DNA of 64,000 bases from Cloeon dipterum (lineage: Eukaryota > Arthropoda > Insecta > Ephemeroptera > Baetidae), in NCBI RefSeq assembly GCF_949628265.1, contig NC_088786.1, forward strand, positions 28,541,681 through 28,605,680, written 5' to 3'. Under the pieces are notes generated by a model, which ran no database searches, had not been told where the DNA came from, and worked only from the letters and a program-made list of their open reading frames with translations. Positions 10,628 through 22,253 of the stretch are shown piece after piece (positions within the stretch are counted from its first letter, which is position 1; every line of letters begins with the position of its first letter). Both the position numbers and the translations under genes were made by a program.

Positions 10628-13600
10628 ATGGACATCAACAAGAAGAAGGTACCTTCGGCAGGGTTTGATTCCTGTAATGTGTTGGCTCTGCCTTCGAAAA
10701 AGATCAAACTGGCCCCGAAGAGGGCCAGGGCATTAGATAAGCGACCCTTTTTGTCCAAGAAAAAACGCAAAGAACTGGAGAAAATAGTTCAAAAAAAGGA
10801 GAAAAAGAAAAAGGTGTGAAATTACATACATGATGCATAACTATTTTTGTCACATGAAAAATTGCATATTTCAGAGAGGCTCCTTGTTAGAAGCACTGAG
10901 CAGCTTTCAGGCGCCTGAGGGTTTGAATTTTGCATCAGTAATTAACCATAAAAAGAAGGCCCCACCGAAAAAGGAAAAAAAGTCTGCTACTGAAAATATG
11001 GAAGAGGATTATGAAGAAGACCTTGAAGAAAGTGAGGAAGAACAAATGGTCCAGGCTCCTGTTGCTGCCAAAGTGCAATATTTGGTTCCAAAGCCAACAA
11101 TGGTCCAAAATGTAATTACGATTTTTTTGACACAGTAAAAAACCATTACAACATCAAAATATATCTTGCAGTTCTGTCAATCTGCAATTGAAACCAAACC
11201 AAAAGCTGCCCCTAAAGTTGAAGAAGTGAAGCAGATTAAAAAAGTTGTGCCAGCAGAAGGAAAGACGCAGAAGGCGGTGTTTGTTCCAGTCAACAGATCA
11301 GAAAGCATGCAGGCTGCAAGAATGAAACTGCCCATTTTAGCTGAGGAGCAATCTATTATGGAAACCATAAATGAGAATCCTGTGGTGGTTATCGCTGGAG
11401 AAACTGGCTCTGGTAAAACTACTCAGGTGCCTCAGTTCCTATACGAAGGGGGTTACGCCAGGTGAGAAATAATCACTATTTATAATCGTACCCTTTTTTA
11501 ACTACGCGTTTTTCCTTCAGCAAAGGCAAGATGATTTGTGTGACAGAGCCTCGGAGGGTTGCAGCAATTTCGATGGCTTCCAGAGTGGCCGAGGAAATGG
11601 GTCTGAGCAGTCGGGAGGTGTCGTACCTGATCCGATTTGAAGGAAATGCCTCGCCTAGCACAAGGATACTTTTCATGACAGATGGTGTGCTGCTCCGGGA
11701 GGCCAGGAGTGACCTCCTACTCTCCAAGTACTCTGTAATCATCGTAGATGAGGCCCACGAACGCAGTCTATTCACTGACATCTTGGTCGGGCTGCTTTCC
11801 AGAGTTGTCAAACTAAGGCAACAAAAGGGAAACCCTCTAAAGGTATTAAAAGTTAATTTTTTATTTAATGGTATCAGCAAACTGATAACAGTTTAAAACA
11901 GATCCTACATTTTGCCAATTTAAATATTTTCCTCTTTGCGCAGTTAATTGTTATGTCTGCAACTCTTCGACTGGAGGACTTCACAGAGAACACTCGATTG
12001 TTCAAAACACCTCCTCCAGTTATAAAAGTGGATTCCCGACAGTATCCAGTGAACGTCCATTTTGCGCGTGAGACTGCTGTTGACTACATGTCTGCAGCGT
12101 ACAAAAAAGTCTGCAAGATTCACACGCAGCTGCCAGATGGAGGCATTCTTGTTTTCGTAACTGGTCAGAAAGAGGTAAATAAACTTTCATATTGTTTACT
12201 TTCATAACAATTGATACCCTACAGGTGAAACAGTTAGTACAAAAGCTGCGAAAAGCTTTCCCTCTGAAGACCCAATCAGAGCTTGAATCACAAGAGATGG
12301 ATTCTGAAAAAGAACAGGAGGAGAAGACCCCATTGGAGTTTGATGAGATTGGCCGCAAAGGTTCAAACCCAAAAAAGAAGAAAAAGAAGAAGAAGAATAA
12401 CGTGTCCTTAGAACCTGTCAATCTTGACTCTTTTGCTGAATCTGCACTAGATGACGAAGCTGCAGGTAACACGGATAAATATCAACGCCTAATTGTTTTT
12501 CCATTGCTAAAATTATTTGCAGATGCACTTGAGGGCGACGATGACGATGAAGACGGTGTGGACATTGATGACATGGAATTGCCAGCGCTGCGGCAGCCAA
12601 TGTGGGTGCTGCCCTTGTACTCGCTGCTGCCTAGCCATAAACAGACCAGGGTGTTCTTGCAGCCTCCTGAAGGTCACCGGCTATGTGTGGTGGCCACAAA
12701 TATTGCTGAAACTTCACTGACAATTCCTGGGGTCAAGTACGTGGTAGACTGTGGTCGCACCAAGCTCAGGAAGTGTGACAAAATTACGGGGGTGTCCACT
12801 TTTCATGTTGATTGGACTTCAAAGGTGAGATTTCTCATTAACGCTTGTAAAAATGATTTTCATGAAAGATGTCGTGTCCCATAAGAAAAAATTAAAAACA
12901 AAACTTTTCATTTAGGCTTCAGCAGAGCAGAGGAAAGGTCGAGCAGGACGTGTTGGTCCTGGACACTGCTATCGACTCTACTCATCAGCTGTCTTCAATG
13001 ACAAGTTGCCTCAGTTCTCAGAACCTGACATATTGAGCAGACCTGTAGACGACCTCTTCCTGCAGATGAAAGCCATGGGCATCGACAAGGTGAGATTACT
13101 TTTTTAACAAGCAATTTAACTCTACAAACTGGAGTTTTATTTTCAGGTTATCAACTTCCCGTATCCTAAGCCGCCAAGTCATGAACAGCTGGAGGCTGCT
13201 GAAGTGAAGTTAGTGCTGCTGGGTGCCCTGGAACCTCCCTCAGAGGGAAAGAAAAGTGCTGGTGGATTGACCCCTCTAGGAAAGGCGATTTCAGGGTTTC
13301 CTGTGGCGCCGCGCTTTGGTAAAATGCTGGCCCTATGCATGCAGCAGAAAGAGCTGATGCCTCACGCTGTGGCCCTGGTGGCCGTCCTCTCTGTCGAACA
13401 ATTGCTTCTCGAACCTGGCAAAGCGGTTAAAGAGTGTGCCTTACACGGCCAAGCCTTGCAGCTCGGTGACCCTGCCATTCTACTCAGGTTACTCTACGCG
13501 AGCGGCAAAGCCCTGGCGCGGGGTGGTGAGAAAGCCTTAAGCGAGTTTTGTGATATACATGCTCTTAGGCTAAAGGGAATAAAGGAGGTGGGCAAGCTGC

Positions 13601-14673
13601 GGGTGCAGCTTACCTCTGAAATCAACCTGGCTCACCCTGAACTTGGATTGTGCATCGACCCTATGCTGCCACCACCCAATGATTCTCAAGTGATTAACAG
13701 AGTCATTTTTTAAGATGGAACCAATACATATTTTTTTGCTTCTCTGAACAGTGTCGGATGCTGCGTCAGATCTTGCTGGCTGGCAGCGTGGACCAGGTTG
13801 CCATGAAAGTGGATCAATTTGAATTAAAGGAGAAGAAAGAAAAGTGGAAATTGGCTTATCGGACTCCCTTGCTGGAGCAACCAGTTTTTCTGTCGGGCGA
13901 GAGTGCTCTGAAGAAGGCCAAGCCACAGTGGGTCATCTTCCAGGAGCTTTTTGAGACTGGCAAAATCATGATGAGAGGTGAATATACAGTGATTTTTTGA
14001 ACGTAGTGTTGAACTTATTTATTTCAGGTGTTACTGTAATTGAGCCAGATTGGTTGACAACCTACGCACCCAGTCTCTGCAGGCTGTCCCCAGTTCTTCT
14101 AGATCCTGCGCCAAGGTTTGACTCAAGGAGCCAGAAACTCATGTGCTGGGTCACGGGAACTTTCGGTAATGTCAGTTTATAGATACATTTTGAGGTTTAT
14201 TTATTTTGTGCAGGTAAGGGTAACTGGGAGCTGCCTCGAATGGAGATCGAGATTCCAGAGGGACCTGAGAGGTACAAGTACCTAGCACTTTTCATTGTGG
14301 AAGGTGCTGTTTTTCCCTCGCTGGCAGAGTTCAAACATCAGCTCATACTAAATACAGGCGTCATGACAAAGAGCTATTCCAGGTATGGATTTTTATTTAA
14401 ACTTTGAACATGGGAAACTTAACTTTTTTACCGTTCACAGTTTAGCCCCCAAGTATGCTACAATGGTGAACCAACTAATGTTGAAACAAGCAGACAGCAA
14501 GCAAAAAATCGAGCAACTGTGGAAGAAGGATCCAAAATGTATTTTTTTATTCAAATTAATTAAAATTTAATTGATTTATTTTTTCTTCCATCACAGATTT
14601 GTTGCAAGCGTTTAAACAGTGGATACCTGAGTCAGCGCACGCTAGAGCAGAAACTCATTGGCCACCTTCCTGA
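10628..14673 (+). CDS. Dhx37: DEAH-box RNA helicase DHX37 (yeast Dhr1, fly kurz)
   Basis: Exons: 10628-10813 (exon starts 10622), 10875-11111, 11172-11461, 11521-11842, 11944-12174, 12225-12465, 12523-12824, 12916-13089, 13147-13689, 13752-13977, 14028-14165, 14214-14382, 14441-14538, 14597-14673. They encode 1077 residues from this ATG. The N-terminus is lysine-rich and acidic. The helicase core has GETGSGKT (about residue 217), [13 protein letters not shown] (about 314), SAT, the DHX37-specific acidic/poly-lysine insert, [11 protein letters not shown] and [12 protein letters not shown]2/OB-like domains follow. The final exon ends ETHWPPS, like other DHX37 proteins. Dhr1/DHX37 releases U3 snoRNA during small-subunit processome maturation in the nucleolus (family knowledge). 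The start is uncertain because an upstream ATG at 10456 is out of frame. Intron 12466-12522 is 57 nt and stop-free in frame. Confidence 0.95.
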
Positions 14674-14709
14674 AAGCTATTGTTAATATTGCAAAATTAA
14701 ATCCAATAT

Positions 14710-14715
14710 AATAAA
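14710..14715 (+). terminator. Poly(A) signal AATAAA of DHX37
   Basis: The hexamer lies 37 nt beyond the DHX37 stop codon. Confidence 0.65.
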
Positions 14716-15329
14716 AAATCATGGTACTTTAAAATGAAGCATTATATTAACCGCCTAATAATGTAGCTTATAAAGTGAACTTTTTTCTGCTCTATATCCT
14801 ATATCATATATATAGGATTTATCATTATTTACTTTCAAATAAAATAATTTGATCAATTCATTAATTTTAGATCTTGCGTTTTTGCATGGTTCCCGATTTC
14901 CCGACTGTATATTTTCTGATGTAGGAGAGTTGCCTCTTCTTTCATCCACATAAATACACCGCTCTCCTCACAGAAATAAGAAAAATAAGTGCGCCTTTAA
15001 TATTATACACTTAATGCGCAGTTGTCACGTTTCTTCGGCGAGTTCATTTTTTACCACTCAAGCGGAGATCGATTTTATCGATTTACTCAAACAGTAAGGT
15101 AAACCTAACAGGGTCAGTACAGTTATTTCAGATAGAAAACTCTGTTTAGATTGAAAAGATTAAAACTGTTATGATTAGGGTTCATTTGCCGTGCCTATAA
15201 AGTGTACAAAAAAGGGTTCAAAGGCAAAATTGATCTGGAATCAAAACAGAGAATCGCATCGCCCACGTGCACTGCGGGGTGGGGGCGTTTCCGTCGTTTA
15301 TATGTGGAGGGGAAGACAAGACAACTTGG

Positions 15330-15551
15330 TCGCGGTGCAGTGCGAAGAGCGACTTGGTTCGGCCGTCGGTTTTCGTTCCGGGACCTCGTGTGTTCGGCGT
15401 CTTCGTTCACCGTCGTCGAATTCGGCGAAAGGGTGTTAAAGAGCGGTCCACGGTCGACTGTTGCCGCGTTCTGGGGTAGCAGCGACGGAGGCGGGAACAC
15501 GCCAAGTACGTGCGGGAACGACGCGGCCACTGCAAGACGGCCCGTCGCTGA
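15330..15551 (+). other. Possible non-coding first exon (distal CTDSPL2 promoter)
   Basis: A CG-rich block ends at an excellent donor, CTGA followed by gtaagt (15552 onward). No downstream partner exon is provable. It would fit an alternative 5' UTR exon of CTDSPL2, or an unannotated transcript. The left edge is approximate. Confidence 0.3.
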
Positions 15552-16148
15552 GTAAGTTTTAAGCATTTTCTCCAAAATTGCACCAAAAACCGAATCTTTC
15601 GTCGCGTTGTGCGAGGTTTGCGTTGTCGGCACGCCTTGTCGCGGATCAGCCGACTCGTTTTCTGCCGGGACTGAAGAGATTCGAGGCGGCGCCGGTGGCA
15701 GGAGTCGCACTAGGCGGTTTCGCGGTGCCCCTCGGAGGCGGCGGTTTTGGCGCGCGACGACCTTGACGGCCAAATTGGCGAATCTTCGCTCTCCGGCTAT
15801 GCACGCTGTGCGTTCAGTTTAAAATGTACACAAGAAAACATGGCATGGGTTACACACACCAAGGCCGAACGCGGCGCGCGCGCGTTTCCTGATTGAACGC
15901 GACATTTCGTCTCTTCGACATTATTAAATTTGTCGGTCAGGAGAAATTTTGACATGGCCAAAAATTGGAAAAACTATTGATAGGCATCATATAAATTTCT
16001 TATCCTTTTGGGAATCTTTCATTTCTATTCCCTGCTAAATTTTGCCCAATTCCGAATAGAAATGCAGGAAAATGTTTTCCGTTTTTTCCCGCCATTACAG
16101 GCGAGCGTCCCTCGAACATAATTTGAATGAAAATAGGTGACTATGGTA

Positions 16149-16251
16149 GACTCACCATTTTCGCCCAACTCACACTTCTCGCTAGGATAGGGCATTAACA
16201 TTGATTCTTCCCGTCAGAGCGAGAAGTGTGAGTGATCGGAAAGCTTGAGTC
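16149..16251 (+). ncRNA. MicroRNA-precursor-like hairpin
   Basis: Arms 16168-16183 and 16218-16233 are a perfect 16-bp inverted repeat (ACTCACACTTCTCGCT and its complement). The lower stem extends with mismatches and closes with GACTCA (16149-16154) against TGAGTC (16246-16251). The inner loop can pair further (GGG near 16190 with CCC near 16210), leaving a small terminal loop. The size and shape match an animal pre-miRNA. I do not recognise the sequence as a known miRNA. A foldback transposon remnant is the alternative. Strand is undetermined; plus is given by convention. Confidence 0.35.
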
Positions 16252-18890
16252 CCCTATATATTTACAATAAAAATTTAGTCTTCAGCCATGAATGAACGGA
16301 AAAAGCACCACCGTCAAGATATTTTTTTAAGTGCGTCGTGAAAGTCATGATTAAAAATTTAATCAAGTTGAAATGATTAAAAAATGCAGAATTCGTTGGT
16401 AGTTTCATTGGTGCATTTTAATTTGCGAGACGAGAAAATCGCAGTGTAACCTTTTGGGCAATGCGGGTTCTTTGCAAGCAGGAAGGTACGATCGGTCCTT
16501 AAAAGGCACTCCCAAACTCGCTGAAATGTTAAAACGCCTCATTCGCCACTCTTGCATTTTCCCCCTTGCGTCCTGAATTCAAAATTAATTTCGCAAAGTA
16601 ATTGTCGCCGTCTTCGCCGATTTATTAATGATAACTAGCGTTGTGGGCCTTGAACGTTATGGACTAACTGCAATCAGTTTATTTTACTTAATTTTAAGTT
16701 GGACAGTTGTATTGAATCCTGGATTGATAGTAGTTGCAAGGCAGTCCTAGAAAATCAAATAATAGTCAATGAAGTGTGCCTTCTTTGTGCTGACATCCAA
16801 CACAGACTCAAAAATAATAAAATATCTTCCTCGATTTTTCCTTAATTTCTTCTGTTGTCACCAGTTCAACTTTCAATTTTTTCCGTGGCTACATGCCAAG
16901 AATGGCCATCACAAAAGCAACATCCAAAATTATCGAGTGACAAACCCACGTGCTCTATCAGCGGCAGCTTTAATTCAGTAAAATAGCAAATGAATTTATA
17001 TAAAAATGCTTGTTCCGGTCCGGTGGGCTGCTGATTTCAATTGTTTCGTAAATGAAATTTGATTGTTGGAGGCGGAAGCGGAAACTAGTAAAAACCGGCG
17101 TGTTTAGTGTGAGTGGCACTCTTTTTAAAGGGCTCGTCTCGGTCTTGTCGGCGAAATAAAAAAGCTGTTAGGGACTACGGTGTGACCTACGACCTTGGGC
17201 GAAGACGCGACGAATCACGGGCGACGGGGCACTCGAGCCCCTGTCGCCTATTGGTCGAGTCCAAGCCAGCAGAGGCTCACCTGATCGCGCAACAGGTCCT
17301 CTGTGCATGGCAGGTCGGCCAAAGGTCAGCTTGTCATAGGTCCGCCTGCTGATGGAAGGCTCGTCCAACCAGATTTCTCCGGCTTTTAGTATTTTACGAC
17401 TTTTTTATTTTTCGCAAAACGACATGACGAAATTTTCAGCCTTTCCTCAGCAACAGTTTCTGTTGGCAAAGCTTTGACGGAAATTGGGATTTTGGCTTTG
17501 TGCAGTGCGGTGAGGAAATTTCAACAATGCGATTTTCACTATCATTGTGTGACTAACTATTGGAATGGCGGGCCCGCAAAGTTTTGAAACTTTTTTCAAA
17601 TTCTCATGAAACTGGGAAAACTGTTGATACGTTGAGCAACACAGGCCATAAAACGCGGTATAATTCACTCTTCTTTCTCATTGCGGTAAGCTTCATCGGA
17701 TTTCTCAATTTTCGATCCTTTGTGCTATATTGAGCATACCTGAGGTGCTAGTACTTGTTTAATAGGCTTGAATTACAAATCTTAAAGGCTTTTTGGAATT
17801 GAGAATTTCACTGGATTTGTCTGTCTATTGGCAACTTTCAATTTCAAACGAGAATTTACTCTGCATTTATTTTTAATTACGTTGGGGTTCCTTTAAGTTT
17901 GGAAATTATTTAAAAAAAAATTCTATTTTACTGCAATTAAATATGAAAATTCTCATTAGAATATAATCTTGTAATACTCATAATATTATGAAAATTATTA
18001 AAGAAATCCTACCAATATTTCCAGTACTAAAAAATTACACAATATTGCAAACATACATTATGTTGTTGGGGTGAATTTAACTTGGGAGATCAAATTCTTA
18101 CGTCAGATCTTCGTAACTCGGGAAGCAGCTACGGTAGAGTAAAGATAAGTGACAACCTCTGGCTCTAATCCGAAAATTCTATAATTCCTATCAATATTTT
18201 AGTGAAACTTTCCAATCTGGTGTCGAAATTCGTGGTCTGCCGCTCTGAATACTATTGTACTTTTTACATCATTGTAGCACAATTTTGATTACTTCTGGTT
18301 TCCCTATCGCACAGGTCCAGGTATCACTTTGGTCTCTTTGACTAAAATATTTTATTTATCTTAATCGTAAATAAAAAGACACATTTCTTCCATTTCATTG
18401 CATCCGAAACAGCAACAGGCAAATTTTCCTACCAAATTCGGTTGATATTGTTACCGTTCCGATCCCCTCGTTGGCAGTAAACCTATCTAAAAATTTCAAA
18501 TTTTAAGGTCGGGCTAATGGCTATTAAGCGTCGGGGTTAGTGGCGCAGAGGAGCGATTTCAAGAGAGAGCGATTGGATTTTTGAGCGGAATCAATATATA
18601 GTGCGCGCGCGAAGAAAGACAGTTTTGCGTTTTAATTATGCAGGTGGCGGCTTGGCGGCGGCGCCGAGAGAGCACGCGGGGGGCGGGGTGGTCGGGGGTG
18701 GGTTTTGGAGGGGGCGGCGGGGCGGGAGGTGGCGCGCGGGATCGATACGTTGGCGGGGTGCGCAGCACTTGTCGCGCGCGCGAGCAGCAGATTGGCGGGC
18801 GCAGGAAGGCCAGGGCCCAAACACGAGAGACACCTTTCACGCTGACCTTTGGCTCGTTTGCGCTGTTGACCAGGTGATGGTGTAAGGAGG

Positions 18891-21821
18891 ATGTGGCTGA
18901 GGAGCGGCTCGTCGGCCCCCCCGCAGGTGGCCACCAGCCTGCGATCCCGCAAGTCGTGTCCCGCAGCAGCGGCCAGAGCGGCCAAACAGCGCGGCGGCGG
19001 CCCAGCCCACGGCGCGAGGGCAGCCCTCGCCAGGAGGTCACGTGCCAGGCACAACTTGTTGAGAGAGGTAAGAAAACTTCCAACGTCCTGCAATAACCCT
19101 GTGTTTCGGTTGTTTGTAAAACGTTTTTTGTGTTTATTTCTGGTTTTGCTGTCTCGCCCTGATGATGGGGGAAGTTGCATCATTTTTATCTTCACAGTTT
19201 TGCTTGCTCGCAATTCAAGAAATCAGAAAGTTCTTGAAAGTAACTTTAGACAGGTCTAATGTTGTACAATTTTTTCAATACAAAATCTTAAAAAAAGAAT
19301 CGATTGAAATATACGAAAAATTTCTAAGGGTGTTCAAATTATAATTTATCTTTTGTTCTCAGTGAAAACTATATTTGTAATTGCTTCATATATGTAAAAC
19401 TAATAAATTTAAAAGAAAATATGGCACGCAAAACCTGTTGGCTGAAATATCTAAACACATCATTTTTCCCCAAGTCTAACGCTTAGTTTTGTGCGCGCGA
19501 AAATTGCAGACTTTCCGCGGCAACGTGCCTGCTCTGAAAGGCGGCGCAAGCGGCGAGCCTGTGCACAAGAGCCCACTCTGCGAACCGACCGCTGACACCA
19601 CTGAAATGCATACTGTCGAGGTGAGTCACCCCCACTCCCTACTGCACTCGACCATCCAAGACAAAGAACGTTCGATCCCTTAACACGGGGACAATAAAAT
19701 ACCGTTTGGGCTTTCGAGCGAATTAATTTAGCTACTCACTGACACGAAATTAGAATCTTCGTAGCTGCAAATTCAAAGCTTAAGATTTGAAGTTCCGATC
19801 TTTGTAAGAATAAAAACTAATATTTTGAGTTCCATTCAGAGTAATAAAAATTTAAGTTTGATTATTTTATCATTTTGGTGAAGAGCTCAAAGACCCAAGT
19901 TTCTTGTTCTTAAAGATTTTCAAATCTTACATCATTTACAAATGCGAAACTGACAAAGCGTGCTTTTGTTTTTGAGCAGCAGGTGTCTGAAGGTGAGGAG
20001 AGCAAAGAAAACTGGCAGCACCCCTTACCTGAAGAGGAGGAGGGCGCCGGCGTGTCAGGGGTGGACGGAAGCGCCGCCTTGCTGGCTGCTTATGAAAAAC
20101 TGGTGACACCTGACCTGGCTTGCATGCTGGATGATGACGGAGGGGAGGAAGGGGCAGTGCTCAGGACAGATGAGCGCTTTGATACATACGTCGAGGTCAC
20201 CAGGTTCTACGCGGAGGCCGCCGCCGCGGCCGCCAACGAGGCGTGCGCCAGCTGCGATGAGAATGAACCTCCGAGCGCAATGGTGATTGCCAGCGTGGCC
20301 TGCGAGGCCTCAACCTCAGCCGTTGATGACTGGGAGCCCTTCGACCCCTACCTGTTCATCAAGAACCTGCCGCCACTCACTCCAGACATGAGGGCCAGGT
20401 TAGTTTGGTAACTCCATGAAGCAAAGTTTTCTGATTGTTTGATTCTCCCTTGGTGCGGAAGTTTCGTCGGCTTCTGTTATTTCAATATCGTTTTGCTAAC
20501 GTTGGGCAAACACAAAAGTTCCCAGTAACATTAAGAATGGTTACATTCAGCTTAAATGGCACCATAATATTCTTTGCGAGTTGACATCAATTTTGAGGCC
20601 TCAGTTAATTCAGATTTACGCTTGAGGTGCTATTCCTTTTGCTCCAAAAATATTAAGTGTCAGAGTTGTTACAGTGATTTAAGGGCTCATTCAATTGCGC
20701 GACACAGCCTTAACAATTCGGTAACTCTTTGCTGGCAGGTGCCCAGCACTGCCGTTGAAGACGCGAAGCAGTCCAGAGTTCTCGCTGGTGTTAGATCTGG
20801 ACGAGACCCTGGTGCACTGCAGCTTGCAAGAGCTGCACGACGCGTCCTTCAATTTCCCCGTGCTCTTCCAAGACTGCAGCTACCGCGTGTTTGTACGCAC
20901 AAGACCCTTCTTCAAGGAGTTCCTCGAGCGCGTGGCCAACATGTTTGAGGTCATCCTGTTCACCGCCTCGAAACGCGTTTATGCCGACAAGCTGCTAAAC
21001 CTGCTTGATCCAGAAAGGCGGCTTATCAAGTAAGCATTTTTTATTACAATGATGTGCAACTTTTCGATCTATGCGAGAGAGAAAAATATTCGCAAAGGAT
21101 TTATTTGAGTTCTAAAATGGAAAAATTTACTGCTCCCCTCAACTTCCAAATGACTGGTAAATTCTAACTATCTTTTTTCCTGCTAAGAACAATTAACTGT
21201 CTGCAAATTGATGTAATATTCTGCATTTCAAAAATGATTTCATGGCACCCATTTGTTTAATAAGGAGTGGGCCTCTATGAAAAGAACACTAATATACAAT
21301 AAACTAAATTATTTTTGCAAATTCCAAATTAAATTCACATATGATCTGTGGTGCAGGTACCGGCTGTTCAGGGAGCACTGCATCTGCGTCAACGGCAATT
21401 ACATCAAAGACCTGCAAATTCTTGGCAGGGACCTTTCGAAGACCATCATTGTGGACAACTCACCACAGGCCTTTGGCTACCATGTAAATTTAAATCCGCC
21501 TACTCATAGACGTTGTTGATTGACTCTTATCAATTTCAAAGCTTGAGAATGGCATCCCAATCGAGAGCTGGTTTGAGAACCGGTCCGACTGCGAGCTAAT
21601 GAAGTTGCTGCCCTTCCTTGAAAACCTCGCTTGCATGGTGAGAAGCGAAAATATTGATTATTTACGTCCTTCTTTGATATAAAAATCTTCATTTATCCCT
21701 TTAAATGCAACTCTTTTTTTATTCTCATACTTATTGTAATTAATTTATGAAACAGCGTGAAGACGTGCGGCCACACATTCGAGAGAAGTTCCGCCTGTTC
21801 AGCATGCTACCATCGGACTGA
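18891..21821 (+). CDS. Ctdspl2: CTD small phosphatase-like protein 2 (FCP/SCP family)
   Basis: Exons: 18891-19067, 19510-19620, 19983-20398, 20739-21029, 21357-21483, 21542-21637, 21756-21821. They encode 427 residues. The protein starts MWLRSGSS with a basic, Ala/Arg-rich leader, like the MRLR start of vertebrate CTDSPL2. Acidic and alanine-rich disordered segments follow. Then come [18 protein letters not shown] and the phosphatase domain [24 protein letters not shown], with the catalytic DxDxT at about residues 254-258. [40 protein letters not shown] and the second-aspartate motif [13 protein letters not shown] complete the domain. The C-terminal [19 protein letters not shown] is also conserved. 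It is a Mg-dependent protein serine/threonine phosphatase of the HAD superfamily. Exon 3 has tandem acceptors (CAGCAG, ends 19979 or 19982) that would add or omit one glutamine. Confidence 0.95.
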
Positions 21822-22247
21822 GCTACATTGTCCGACCGCCCCCAGCCGCCCTTTTTTCTGACCGCAGCAGGACGGTGTGGCAGAGTCGAGCAAAACCAGT
21901 ACCTTGGCGCCGCCACTGTCGGAGTCACTTTTTAGCATTTATCTTTCTCTCTTTTTGAATCGATATCGAGCTGCTGTTTCTCTTGGAATGCACAACTTGA
22001 TTTTTTCGCGACCACTTCTACACTGTGCCATACTTGGTGGTTTACGCAAATGTACAAAGGAGCAGCATTTACTCTTCTCCCCACCTATTTTCTCTCATCT
22101 AATATCGGACACAGATATTTTTGGTTTTACAATCACAAGTGTCATTAAAATAGCAATTTTAATATTGGTTTTCAACTTCTGTATTGTCAATGAAGATATC
22201 CAAACACCTGACTGCATTTTATCCAATATTGTAAAAATGTTATTCTA

Positions 22248-22253
22248 AATAAA
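22248..22253 (+). terminator. Poly(A) signal AATAAA of CTDSPL2
   Basis: This is a good hexamer after the CTDSPL2 stop, giving a 3' UTR of about 430-450 nt. Other sites further right cannot be excluded. Confidence 0.5.

Larger units (their letters stand above)
14716..18890 (+). other. Non-coding region upstream of CTDSPL2, with two CpG-rich patches
   Basis: No convincing coding exon was found in 4.2 kb. Two CG-dense stretches stand out (about 15240-15800 and 18590-18890). The second abuts the CTDSPL2 start codon and is likely promoter/5' UTR. The rest is AT-rich, apart from a strong inverted repeat at 16149-16251. Long frames in the CG-rich patches on both strands look like composition artefacts. 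Confidence 0.5.

Noticed and set aside
15195-15822. Long open frames on both strands in the CG-rich block
   Set aside because: Several overlapping frames with arginine/proline/glycine-rich composition and no family similarity; typical of CG-rich promoter DNA.
18559-19213. Minus-strand frames of 170-190 codons opposite CTDSPL2 exon 1
   Set aside because: Low-complexity Pro/Arg/Ala peptides, antisense to a verified coding exon and CG-driven.
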